Below, one piece after another: positions 9,005 to 17,141 of a stretch of DNA of 64,000 nucleotides; position 1 is the stretch's first letter; the number at the start of each line of letters is the position of its first letter. Source of the DNA: Prescottella defluvii (GTDB lineage: Bacteria > Actinomycetota > Actinomycetes > Mycobacteriales > Mycobacteriaceae); the NCBI GenBank assembly GCA_029690005.1, contig CP121458.1:3472001-3536000 (forward strand), given 5' to 3'. A program made the position numbers and the translations under genes. Below the pieces are notes generated by a model. That model saw only the letters and a list, made by a program, of their open reading frames with translations. It was not told the origin of the DNA and did no database searches.

Positions 9005-9620
9005 ATGACGAACACGGCGAAGCTCACCCGCGTGGACATCGAATCGCGATTGCGGGCCTTCGACGCCCGGACGGTGCCACTGGGAGACCGGCGCGCGGCC
9101 GCCGTCGTGATCGCGGTGATGCCCGGCGAGGACGGCGTCCCGGTTTTCCCGCTGACCCTGCGACCGTCGAAGATGCGTGCCCACGCCGGACAGTTCGCGC
9201 TGCCGGGCGGCCGCCTCGACGACGGCGAGACGGCCCGCGACGCGGCGCTGCGGGAATTGCATGAGGAACTCGGCATCCGCGTCGGCCCTGACGGCGTACT
9301 GGGGCGCCTCGACGACTACGTGACCCGCTCGGGCTACGTCATGACCCCGTTCGTGGTGTGGTCGGCGGATTCGGTGGACGCCCTCGTGCCCAACCCCGAC
9401 GAGGTGGCGCACGTGTTCGCGGTTCCGCTGGGGGAACTCGACGTGCCGACCGGTTCGTCGACATCCCCGGATCACCGGAACCGGTCGCGTGCTGGCCGTT
9501 CCGCGGCGAACACATCCACGCGCCGACCGGGGCGGTGATCCACCAGTTCTGCGAGGTGGTCCTTCACGGCCGGCCTACCCGGTCGGCGATCTGGCGCAGC
9601 CGAGCTTCGCGTGGCGGTGA
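9005..9620 (+). CDS. NUDIX hydrolase, NudL/CoA pyrophosphatase type (two frameshifts)
   Basis: The ATG at 9005 follows TAGGAGG. The protein has the NUDIX signature GGRLDDGETARDAALRELHEELG with catalytic Glu residues in REL-HEEL, preceded by KMRAHAGQFALPGG as in NudL. Enzymes of this type hydrolyse the pyrophosphate of CoA or related nucleotides using Mg. The frame breaks at about 9450 and again at about 9582 (ACCCGGTCGG), after which the expected ending DLAQPSFAWR is read to TGA 9618-9620. Restored length is about 205 residues. Confidence 0.8.
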
Positions 9621-9662
9621 AACCCCGGGTGGACGTCGTCGCGCACGACTAGCGTCGGCGTC

Positions 9663-10707
9663 GTGCAGCCTCCTGCGATCGGTTCTGCACGCCGTCGACC
9701 GCACCGGTGTCCAACCGGTGGCGTGGCGGCCCCCGCCGGCCCCGTCCGAAGAGGGACTGTTCGCGCCCAGCCGGGAACTCGACGGCGCGCAGCAGTGGAA
9801 ATTGCCAACCGGCCGCGGCCCCGAGGACGTCGCCGTCGACGACGACGGGCGGGTGATCACCGGCGGTGACGACGGAAGGATCTGGCGATTCGACGCCGAC
9901 GGCCGCGCCACCGAACTCGCCCATACCGGCGGCCGCCCACTCGGAGTCGAGGTACTGGCCGACGGGCGTTTCCTCGTGTGCGACAGCCGCCGCGGCGTGC
10001 TGCGGGTCGACGAGGCCGGCCGGGTGGAGGTGCTCGCCGACGCGGCACTCGGGCGGCCGCTGCTGTTGTGCGACAACTCCGCGGTCGGGCGGGACGGCGT
10101 CGTGTACTTCACCGACTCGTCGTCGCGGTTCACGCTTCGAGGACCATCGGCTCGACCTGCTCGAACACAGCGGTACCGGCGGCCGTCGCGGTTCGACCCG
10201 CGCACCGGCGAGATGGATCTGCTCGCGGACGGACTGCAGTTCGCCAACGGCGTCGGATTGTCGAGCGACGAGTCGTACGTGATCGTGGCCGAGACCGGGT
10301 CGTACCGGATCCAGCGCGTCGAGTTGACCGGACCCCGCGCCGGAGAAGTGTCCGTCTTCGCCGAAAACCTGCCTGGGATCCCCGACAACGTCACGTCCCA
10401 GACCGCGGACGGGATCTTCTGGGTCGCGCTCTACAGCCCGCGCATGCGACTGCTCGACCAGCTGGCCCCGTACCCGAGCCTGCGGGTCTTCGCCGCGAAT
10501 CTGCCCAGCGTCGTGCAACCGGACCCCGAGCAGCGGGCGTGGGTGCTCGGCCTCGACGGCGACGGCCGCGTCGTGCACAGTCTGCGGGGCGGAAGGGGCA
10601 GCTACTCGCCCGTGACGGGTGTTCGTGTGACGCCTGACTGGATCTTCCTCGGCAGCCTCACCGCGGGAGCGGTCGCGCGGGTGCCGCGGACCGTGCTCGG
10701 CCTCTGA
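9663..10707 (+). CDS. SMP-30/gluconolactonase or strictosidine-synthase-like beta-propeller (frameshifts)
   Basis: The protein contains GPEDVAVDDDGRVITGGDDG, LLLCDNSAVGRDGVVYFTDSS and GVGLSSDESYVIVAET, the repeating blades of a six-bladed Ca-dependent lactonase/esterase-like propeller. Two compensating indels at about 10131 and 10180 change a short internal stretch; in the other frame it reads FEDHRLDLLEHSGTG. The start is uncertain: GTG 9663 lies in a different frame, and GTG 9718 is the first clean in-frame candidate. Substrate cannot be told from sequence. Confidence 0.7.
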
Positions 10708-10710
10708 CCT

Positions 10711-10727
10711 ACCGACCCGTGGTCGGT
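10711..10727 (+). terminator. Short hairpin after the propeller gene
   Basis: ACCGACC (10711-10717) pairs with GGTCGGT (10721-10727) around a 3-base loop, four bases after the stop codon. There is no T-run, so termination is only possible. Confidence 0.35.
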
Positions 10728-10807
10728 CGTCTCCGAACGGTCGGTTCCTGAAATGCGACACCGGGTGTGGAAAGCTGGCCACCGACAGCGGACGGGACCC
10801 GAAGGGA

Positions 10808-11435
10808 ATGTTGGTGGACGCGGTAGGGCAGCAGAAGTCCGACTCGAAGCAGGGCGAAGATCGCATCCTGACCGTCCCGAACCTCCTCAGCATGGTCCGC
10901 CTCGCCGGAGTGCCGCTGTTCCTGTACCTGCTGCTGGGCCCGCACGCGGACGGCTGGGCGCTCGCGATCCTCATGCTCAGCGGCTTCACCGACTGGGCCG
11001 ACGGCAAGCTGGCCCGTCTGCTGAATCAGACGTCGCGCCTCGGCGCGCTCCTCGACCCGTTCGTCGACCGGCTGTACGTGATCACGACGCTGATCGCGTT
11101 CGTCCTGCGCGACATCATCCCGTGGTGGGTGGCCGCGATCCTCATCGGCCGCGACTTGATCCTGGCGCTGACGCTGCCGATCTACCGCTGGCGCGGACTC
11201 CCGCCGCCCGAGGTCATCTACCTGGGCAAGGCCGCGACGTTCGCGTTGATGTTCGCGATGCCGCTGCTGCTGGCGGCACAGGGTGACTGGGGCGTCGCTG
11301 GCGTCGCACACGCGTGGGGCTACGCGCTGCTGATCTGGGGACCGTCCTCTACGTGTGGACCGGGGCCTGTATATCGCCAAGGCCGCCGGCGTCGCCCGCA
11401 CGGTGCCGCCGACGGCCGCACGGAGCGGCCCGTGA
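10808..11435 (+). CDS. CDP-alcohol phosphatidyltransferase, PgsA-like (two frameshifts)
   Basis: An integral membrane enzyme of the CDP-alcohol family that joins a CDP-activated lipid to an alcohol in phospholipid synthesis. It has the signature SGFTDWADGKLARLLNQTS (D-G-x2-A-R) followed by GALLDPFVDR, and hydrophobic helices on both sides. It corresponds in position to M. tuberculosis Rv1822 (pgsA2). Lost bases near 11340 and 11366 shift the C-terminus; the restored end (LYVWTGALYIAKAAGVA) stops at TGA 11433-11435. Without correction the frame runs on into the next gene and gives a false fusion. The start could be ATG 10808 or GTG 10814, the latter better spaced from GAAGGGA. Confidence 0.8.
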
Positions 11436-12298
11436 CGGGAACCCCGCGGCAGGTGCGGCGGAATCCGGTTCCGTCGCTGCTGAAGTCGCTCATGAACGAT
11501 CACCTGGACCCCGGGTACGCGGGGGCCGCCGAGGACCGGGCACAGGGGCACACGAAGCCGACCCGGATCGGCGCCGGGGCCTGGATCGCAGCGGGTGCGG
11601 CGCTGGTCGGCTTGGTCTTCGGCGTCGCCTACGCCCAGGCGTCGTCCTCCGCAGGCGACGCCGACCACACCCGGACCGAGATGCTGACCAAGGTCCGCGC
11701 CGCCGAGGAACGCGGTCGTGGCCTCGCCGGGAACCGCGACGATCTCACCGTCCGGGTAGACGACCTGCGGGCGAGTGTCCTCGCGGGTGACGCCGAGGGT
11801 GCCGAGGTTCTCGACCAGCTGCACACCCTCGAAGGGGCCGCCGCCGGCGAACCGGTCCACGGACCCGGGCTTGTCGTCACCCTGACCGATCCGGCCGCGC
11901 GGCCCGACCTGTCCGACTCCTCGCAGCGGGTATCCGGATCGCCGCAGGCCGGCGTCCTGGACCGCGACCTGCAGTCCGTCGTGAACGCGCTGTGGGCGAG
12001 CGGCGCCGAGGCAGTCGCGGTCGGTGACGTGCGCGTCGGACCGGCCGTCACCATCCGCCAGGCGGGCGGCGCGATGCTGGTCGACAACCAGCCTGTGCCG
12101 TCGCCGTACCGGGTGTCCGCGATCGGGCCGCAGGCGAAAATGCAGACCGGATTCGTCGTCAGCGACGCCTACCTGCGGATGTCGACCGTCCAACAGTTGT
12201 ACGGCGTGGGTTTCACCATCGCCGAGTCCGACGACCTGCGGCTACCCGGCGCGGCAGGTCGCGAAACGAGGTTCGCACAGGAAACGGGGGCACCGTGA
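11432..12298 (+). CDS. DUF881 protein (Rv1823-like)
   Basis: The GTG at 11432 overlaps the restored stop of the pgsA-like gene (GTGA). The protein has a cytoplasmic basic N-terminus, one transmembrane helix (GAWIAAGAALVGLVFGVAY), a coiled region and a DUF881 domain from about residue 130 (GPGLVVTLTDPA, then DLQSVVNALWASGAEAVAV). DUF881 proteins are conserved in actinobacteria near cell-division genes and are thought to sit on the outer face of the membrane; their role is unknown. Confidence 0.8.
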   Translation: MTGTPRQVRRNPVPSLLKSLMNDHLDPGYAGAAEDRAQGHTKPTRIGAGAWIAAGAALVGLVFGVAYAQASSSAGDADHTRTEMLTKVRAAEERGRGLAGNRDDLTVRVDDLRASVLAGDAEGAEVLDQLHTLEGAAAGEPVHGPGLVVTLTDPAARPDLSDSSQRVSGSPQAGVLDRDLQSVVNALWASGAEAVAVGDVRVGPAVTIRQAGGAMLVDNQPVPSPYRVSAIGPQAKMQTGFVVSDAYLRMSTVQQLYGVGFTIAESDDLRLPGAAGRETRFAQETGAP

Positions 12299-12654
12299 AG
12301 ACCGTCAAAGGCGGATACGCGCTCTATGGAGTGCTCGCGCTCGTCGCCGGCATCGTGGTCGGGATCGTGTTCAGCCCGCAGGTGCCCGACGCCGTCCAGC
12401 CCTGATCTGCCGATCGCGGTGGTCGCGGCGCTCGACGCCGTGTTCGGTGGGCTGCGCGCCTACCTCGACGAGATCTTCGACTCGAAGGTCTTCGTCGTCT
12501 CGTTCGTGTTCAACGTCCTCGTCGCGGCCCTGATCGTGTGGCTCGGCGATCAGCTCGGCGTCGGAACCCAGCTGTCGACCGCGATCATCGTCGTGCTCGG
12601 AATCCGGATCTTCGGCAACGCCGCCGCCCTGCGCCGGCGCCTGTTCGGGCGTGA
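12295..12654 (+). CDS. Small basic protein (DUF1290, Rv1824-like; frameshifts)
   Basis: GTG 12295 overlaps the preceding stop. The protein begins MKTVKGGYALYGVLALVAG with helix 1, then in the next frame LPIAVVAALDAVFGGLRAYL and helices VSFVFNVLVAALIVWLGDQL and STAIIVVLGIRIFGNAAAL. This is the three-helix small basic protein that always lies between the two DUF881 genes. The frame breaks near 12400, and a second small break near 12648 restores the stop at 12652-12654. Confidence 0.75.
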
Positions 12655-13451
12655 TTCACGTGCAGGACAACGAAGACGCCCCGACGGACTCCCCGACGAC
12701 ACCGTGGAACAGCGCACCGAGGGTCGACACGAGATGCCGACGCCGGCACCTACCCGCACCCGCCGCCGGTTCGGGTTCGGACTGCTGGCGGTGCTGCTGA
12801 TGGCGGCCCTCGGCGTCGGGATCGCGACGCAGGTCAGCAGCACCGGATCGGGCGACAACCTCGACTCGGCGCGGCCCGCGGACCTACTGGCCGTCTTGGG
12901 CAACCTCAACCAGCGCGAGGCCTCGCTGCGGCAGGAGATCGCCGGTCTGGAACAGACGCTGTCGAAGCTCGAGGCCGGTGGCGGCAGTTCGAGCGCCGCC
13001 CTCGACGAGGCGAAGTCCCGGCTCGCGGCGCTGTCGATCCAGGTGGGGACCGTCGCCGCGACCGGTCCCGGCGTCGTGCTGACCATCGCGGACCCGGGCA
13101 AGTCGGTCGGCTCGGAGGTACTGCTCGACCTGATCCAGGAATTGCGCGCCGCCGGTGCCGAGGCCATCGAGATCAGTGGCGCGGGATCCGATCCGATCCG
13201 GATCGGTGTCGACTCCTGGGTGAGCGGGAGCGGCGGGAACGTCACCGTCGACGGACGGAAGGTGTCGGCCCCGTTCCGCGTGGTCGCGATCGGTGATCCG
13301 CCGACTCTGGCGGCCGCACTCAACATCCCCGGCGGTGTGGTCGACACCGTCGCACGCAGCGGGACAGCTTCGCATCGAGCAATCCCCGCAGGTCACGGTC
13401 ACCGCCTTGCGGGAGATCAAACCGCGCCAATACGCTCATCCCGGAAACTGA
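12651..13451 (+). CDS. Second DUF881 protein (Rv1825-like; frameshifts)
   Basis: GTG 12651 overlaps the previous stop and gives MIHVQDNEDAPTDSP. One lost base in the CCCC near 12696 must be restored to continue DDTVEQRTEGRHEMPTP. A transmembrane helix (FGFGLLAVLLMAALGVGIA) is followed by a heptad-rich segment (about 70-125) and the DUF881 domain (GPGVVLTIADPG, PTLAAALNIPGGVVD). A second break near 13370 hides the natural end LRIEQSPQVTVTALREIKP, which stops at 13449-13451. ATG 12734 is a possible alternative start. Confidence 0.8.
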
Positions 13452-13493
13452 TCTTCGATCCGCTCGGCGGACCGTCCCCGAAAGGAAGCCACC

Positions 13494-13899
13494 GTGAGTC
13501 GAGCTCGCTACGCCTGCCGATCTGCGCTACACAGAGGAGCACGAGTGGGTGCGGCGTACCGGTCCGACGACGGTGCGCGTGGGCATCACCGATTTCGCGC
13601 AGTCGCAGCTCGGCGACGTGGTGTTCGTGCAGCTCCCCGGGGAGGGCGAGGACGTGGCCGCGGGCGATTCGTTCGGTGAGGTCGAGTCGACCAAGAGCGT
13701 GTCCGACATCTACGCGCCGCTCACCGCGAAAGTCGTTGCGGTCAACAGTGAACTCGACGCCAACCCCGAGCTGGTGAACAGCGAGCCCTACGCGGCTGGA
13801 TGGCTCGTGGACCTCGAGGTGGAGTCCGAGGCGGCACTGGACGAGGCGCTCGCGGGAACGCTGGACGCCGACGCGTACCTCGCGGTTTCCGGGAGCTGA
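13494..13899 (+). CDS. gcvH: Glycine cleavage system H protein (frameshift near start)
   Basis: GcvH carries the aminomethyl group on a lipoyl-lysine between the P, T and L proteins. GTG 13494 follows AAAGGAAG. After an indel at about 13500 the expected [19 protein letters not shown] is read. The lipoylation motif [16 protein letters not shown] holds the modified Lys. Restored length is about 134 residues, normal for the family. gcvP lies about 3.2 kb downstream and lplA, which could attach the lipoate, at 29964. No gcvT or lpd is in this window. Confidence 0.92.
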
Positions 13900-14111
13900 T
13901 TTTCCGTCGTTTTCGCGGGTATTCGCCCGGCCTGTCCACCTACACGCACCGGCACTCTCAGGGTACGGTCGAGGTGAGCGCAGTGCCGTGTCGGTTGTTC
14001 ATATCCGCATCGGAATGTGATCGTGGCCGAGATTCGTCTGGGCCGAGTTGTATCGCGTGACCCTGGGGCCCGGAAGGGGCTCCCGGGTCGTCGGACTGAG
14101 GAGGAGAAACG

Positions 14112-14609
14112 GTGAGCGAGAACGGCAACGATGCGGTTTACGGAGAGACGCCGGCCGAGACCACATCGGTTTTCCGTGCGGATTTTCTCAACGAGATGGA
14201 CAGCTCGGCGTCGCAGACGGCCGAGGCACCTGTCTCCGGGGTCGAGGGTCTGCCCGCCGGGTCCGCGTTGCTCGTCGTCAAGAGGGGTCCGAATGCGGGC
14301 TCGCGCTTCCTGCTCGACCAGCCGACCACGTCGGCGGGCCGCCACCCCGACAGCGACATCTTCCTGGACGACGTCACGGTGAGCCGGCGGCATGCCGAGT
14401 TCCGCCAGGACGACGACGAGTTCCAGGTGGTCGACGTGGGAAGCCTCAACGGCACGTACGTCAATCGTGAACCGGTGGACTCTGCGGTGCTCGCGAACGG
14501 GGACGAGGTGCAGATCGGTAAGTTCCGCCTCGTGTTCCTGACCGGCCCGCGAGGAAACGCCGGCGGTTCGCAGATCGGTGAGTCCGCGGCTGGTGCGGGC
14601 AACCAATGA
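14112..14609 (+). CDS. garA: FHA-domain regulator GarA
   Basis: GarA is a phospho-dependent switch that inhibits 2-oxoglutarate dehydrogenase and glutamate dehydrogenase and stimulates glutamate synthase when unphosphorylated. GTG 14112 follows GAGGAGA. The conserved N-terminal motif ETTSVFRADFLNEMD has the two Thr (17 and 18) that in mycobacteria are phosphorylated by PknB and PknG. The FHA domain spans about residues 55-145 and has the phosphothreonine-binding elements GRHPDSDIFLDDVTVSRRHA and SLNGTYVN. The 212-base gap after gcvH suggests its own promoter. The stop overlaps the next start. Confidence 0.93.
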   Translation: MSENGNDAVYGETPAETTSVFRADFLNEMDSSASQTAEAPVSGVEGLPAGSALLVVKRGPNAGSRFLLDQPTTSAGRHPDSDIFLDDVTVSRRHAEFRQDDDEFQVVDVGSLNGTYVNREPVDSAVLANGDEVQIGKFRLVFLTGPRGNAGGSQIGESAAGAGNQ

Positions 14610-15342
14610 CGGCCGTCCGGCAGGAGGCCGCGACTGGCATGTCCATCGGGACGGTGCTCGACCGACTCCGTCCCGAGTTCCCGGATGTGACGATCTCCAA
14701 GATCCGGTTCCTGGAATCGGAGGGGTTGATCAGCCCCGAGAGGACGCCGTCCGGCTATCGACGGTTCTCGATCGCGGACGTCGAACGTCTGCGCTACGTC
14801 CTCACGGCGCAGCGGGACCAGTACCTGCCGCTCAAAGTCATCAAGGAGCAGCTCGAGGCGATCGACAAGGGTGTGGCGACCGTGGGCGCCGTGGATGCGA
14901 TGCCACGGCGCCCGCGCACGCTCGCGGTGGCGCCCGGCGAGGTGTCGCCCGAGGAGTTCCGCACCGACCGTGAGGTCCGGGTCAGCCGGGACGATCTGAT
15001 GGCACGATCCGGCATCGACGACCGCTTCCTCAACGAGTTGCTCCGCAGTGGGCTGGTGATCCCCGGCCCGGCCGGCTTCTTCGACGAGGACGCGGTGACG
15101 CTCGCGCGCACCGCGAAGTCGATGTCGGAGTTCGGACTCGAGGTCCGGCATCTGCGCGCTTTCAAGCTCGCCGCGGACCGCGAGGCCGGACTGGTCGCGC
15201 AGATCGCCGGCCCCGTCGCGAAGGGCCGAGACGCCGGCGCGCGGGATCGGGCCGAGGAAATGGTCCGCGAACTGGCCGCGCTCTCCCTGACGCTCCACAC
15301 CTGCCTCGTGAAGGCGGCGGTGCGCGGGCGCTCGATCGCTGA
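14606..15342 (+). CDS. ftsR: MerR-type regulator FtsR (Rv1828-like)
   Basis: The start at 14606 overlaps the garA stop (ATGA). The winged helix of the MerR type is at residues 12-80 (MSIGTVLDRLRPEFPDVTIS, ISPERTPSGYRRFS), with a second half (DDRFLNELLRSGLVIPG) typical of the FtsR/Rv1828 group. The Corynebacterium glutamicum relative activates ftsZ. A one-base indel near 15325 changes the last residues; restored, it ends at TGA 15340-15342 instead of 15362-15364. Full length is about 245 residues. Confidence 0.85.
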
Positions 15343-15440
15343 CGGCCGCTGCGGGAACGAATAGAATCGGGGAGTACGTCAAACGGGGCTCGTTCGCCGT
15401 TCGAGGTGGACCCGGTCACCGGTACGAGGTGGAGGACGCG

Positions 15441-15913
15441 ATGAGTGAGATGCGTGTGATCGGAATCCGTGTCGAACAGCCGCAGAACCAGCCGGTGTTG
15501 CTTCTGCGTGAGAGCAATGGGGATCGCTATCTGCCGATCTGGATCGGGCAGACCGAGGCCACCGCGATCGCGTTGGAGCAGCAGGGGTAGAACCCGCACG
15601 CCCACTCACGCACGATCTCATCAAGGACCTGCTCGAGGCTTTCGGGCACACCCTGCTCGAGGTGCGGATCGTGGACCTGCAGGCCGGCACCTTCTACGCG
15701 GATCTGGTGTTCGAGGGCGATGTGAGGGTCTCGGCGCGACCGTCGGACTCGGTGGCGATCGCCCTGCGGATCGGGGTTCCGATCTTTGTCGACGAGGCCG
15801 TGCTCGCCGAGGCGGGCCTCGTGATGCCCGACGAACGTGAGGACGAGGTCGAGAAGTTCAAGGAGTTCCTCGAGTCGGTCTCGCCGGATGATTTCAAGGC
15901 AACGGACGGCTGA
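15441..15913 (+). CDS. DUF151 bifunctional nuclease-like protein (frameshift)
   Basis: ATG 15441 follows GGAGGA. The N-terminal half reads MSEMRVIGIRVEQPQNQPVL and RYLPIWIGQTEATAIALEQQG. A break at about 15587 moves the frame, after which PLTHDLIKDLLEAFG and RVSARPSDSVAIALRIGVPI follow to the TGA at 15911-15913. This is the bifunctional nuclease (DUF151) family, Rv1829 in M. tuberculosis; some members cleave DNA and RNA, but the physiological role is uncertain. Restored length is 157 residues. Confidence 0.85.
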
Positions 15914-15920
15914 GGCGCCT

Positions 15921-15947
15921 TCAACCTAAAGTTCAAGTTTAGGTTGA
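15921..15947. promoter_or_regulatory. 27-bp dyad in promoter of the MerR gene
   Basis: TCAACCTAAA (15921-15930) and TTTAGGTTGA (15938-15947) form a perfect 10-bp inverted repeat around GTTCAAG. It is one of the few AT-rich spots in the region, has no T-run, and lies about 210 bases upstream of the MerR gene at 16160 and just after the DUF151 stop. MerR proteins bind long dyads in promoters, so an operator for the FtsR-like or the downstream MerR protein is a plausible reading. It could also act as a terminator. Confidence 0.6.
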
Positions 15948-16159
15948 GACTTTTGGGTGTGTCGCATTGACCCTGCAGCGCCGGGGCCATACCGTCTGGG
16001 TCTGTGAACGCCCGCCACGCCTTGTGTCCAGGGCGTACTCTGAGTGGATCCACCATTCGGGTTTACTCGATGTGCACGAGTGGGTGACCAGTGGTAGTGG
16101 GGGATGCAAATGAGCTTCCCCTCGACAGTCGCCCCTGAACACGCGAGAGGGAGTAGTCC

Positions 16160-16775
16160 GTGGGAGATCGGCCGCAGGAACACGAGTTGAACCTCGCCGG
16201 TGAGACGACCGTCGGGGCACCCAGCGTCGACGAAGATGTGCAGCCCGGGTTGTTCCCCGACGACTCCGTTCCCGACGAACTAGTCGGCTACCGGGTGCCG
16301 AGCGCGTGTCAGATCGCCGGCATCACCTACCGGCAGCTCGACTACTGGGCCCGCACCAACCTCGTCGTCCCCTCGATCCGAGGGGCCGCCGGATCGGGCA
16401 GCCAGCGCCTTTACTCGTTCAAGGACATCCTGGTCCTCAAGATCGTGAAGCGTCTGCTCGACACCGGCATCTCGCTGCAGAACATCCGTGTCGCGGTCGA
16501 CCACCTCCGCCAGCGCGGCGTCCGGGATCTCGCTCGGATCACCCTGTTCTCGGATGGCACCACGGTCTACGAGTGCACCTCCGCCGAAGAGGTCGTCGAC
16601 CTGCTGCAGGGCGGTCAGGGTGTCTTCGGTATCGCCGTGAGTGGCGCGATGCGCGAACTCACCGGCACCATCGCCGATTTCCCGGCCGAGGGCCGACGGC
16701 GGCGATGCGACCGAGCGGCCCGAGGACGAGTTGGCGTCCCGCCGCAAGAACCGTGGCGACCGCAAGACCGGCTAA
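16160..16775 (+). CDS. MerR-type regulator (Rv1830/ResR-like; frameshift)
   Basis: GTG 16160 follows GAGAGGGAG. The DNA-binding domain lies at residues 42-110 (YRVPSACQIAGITYRQLDYW, ISLQNIRVAVDHLRQRG). The C-terminal part (LFSDGTTVYECTSAEEVVDL) matches the actinobacterial group next to gcvP. The M. tuberculosis member Rv1830 has been named ResR. A lost base near 16695 scrambles the end; restored it reads RPEDELASRRKNRGDRKTG and stops at TAA 16773-16775. Length is about 205 residues. Confidence 0.82.
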
Positions 16776-16828
16776 CTGTTCTGGGCTTTCGTCCAGGTGC
16801 CCCGCAGTGACATAGACTGACGGGGCGT

Positions 16829-17095
16829 CGCCGTCGTACGGGAGAGTTCCGGGCAGGGCAACAGACCTGCACGGACGCCGAAGGAGCAACACCTCCCCGT
16901 CAATCTCTCAGGCACCGAGGACCGTACGGGCTCCGACGCCTCTGGAAAGCGGTGGGAGCGCCCACCGCCCACGGGGAAAGGCGCGCGTCGTCTTTGGATG
17001 TCCGGGGACGTATCGGACACCCACGGACAGCGCTCGACCGAATCTCTCAGGCGCTCGGGAATCCCGAGCAGGCGACAGAGGGGGAGGACCGTTCC
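16829..17095 (+). ncRNA. Tandem glycine riboswitch
   Basis: Two glycine aptamers lie in series before gcvP. The first includes GGGAGAG, CGCCGAAGGAGCAA and AATCTCTCAGGCACCGAGGA (about 16840-16930). The second includes CTCTGGAAAGCGG, GGCGCGCGTC and AATCTCTCAGGCGC (about 16938-17092). These are the conserved cores of the gcvT-type motif. Glycine binding normally switches on the glycine cleavage genes. A possible promoter -10 element (TAGACT) lies at 16813-16818. Confidence 0.92.
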
Positions 17096-17141
17096 ATTCG
17101 TGGAGCGCATCCTGCACCTGACGAACCGCCTGGGAGTTCAC

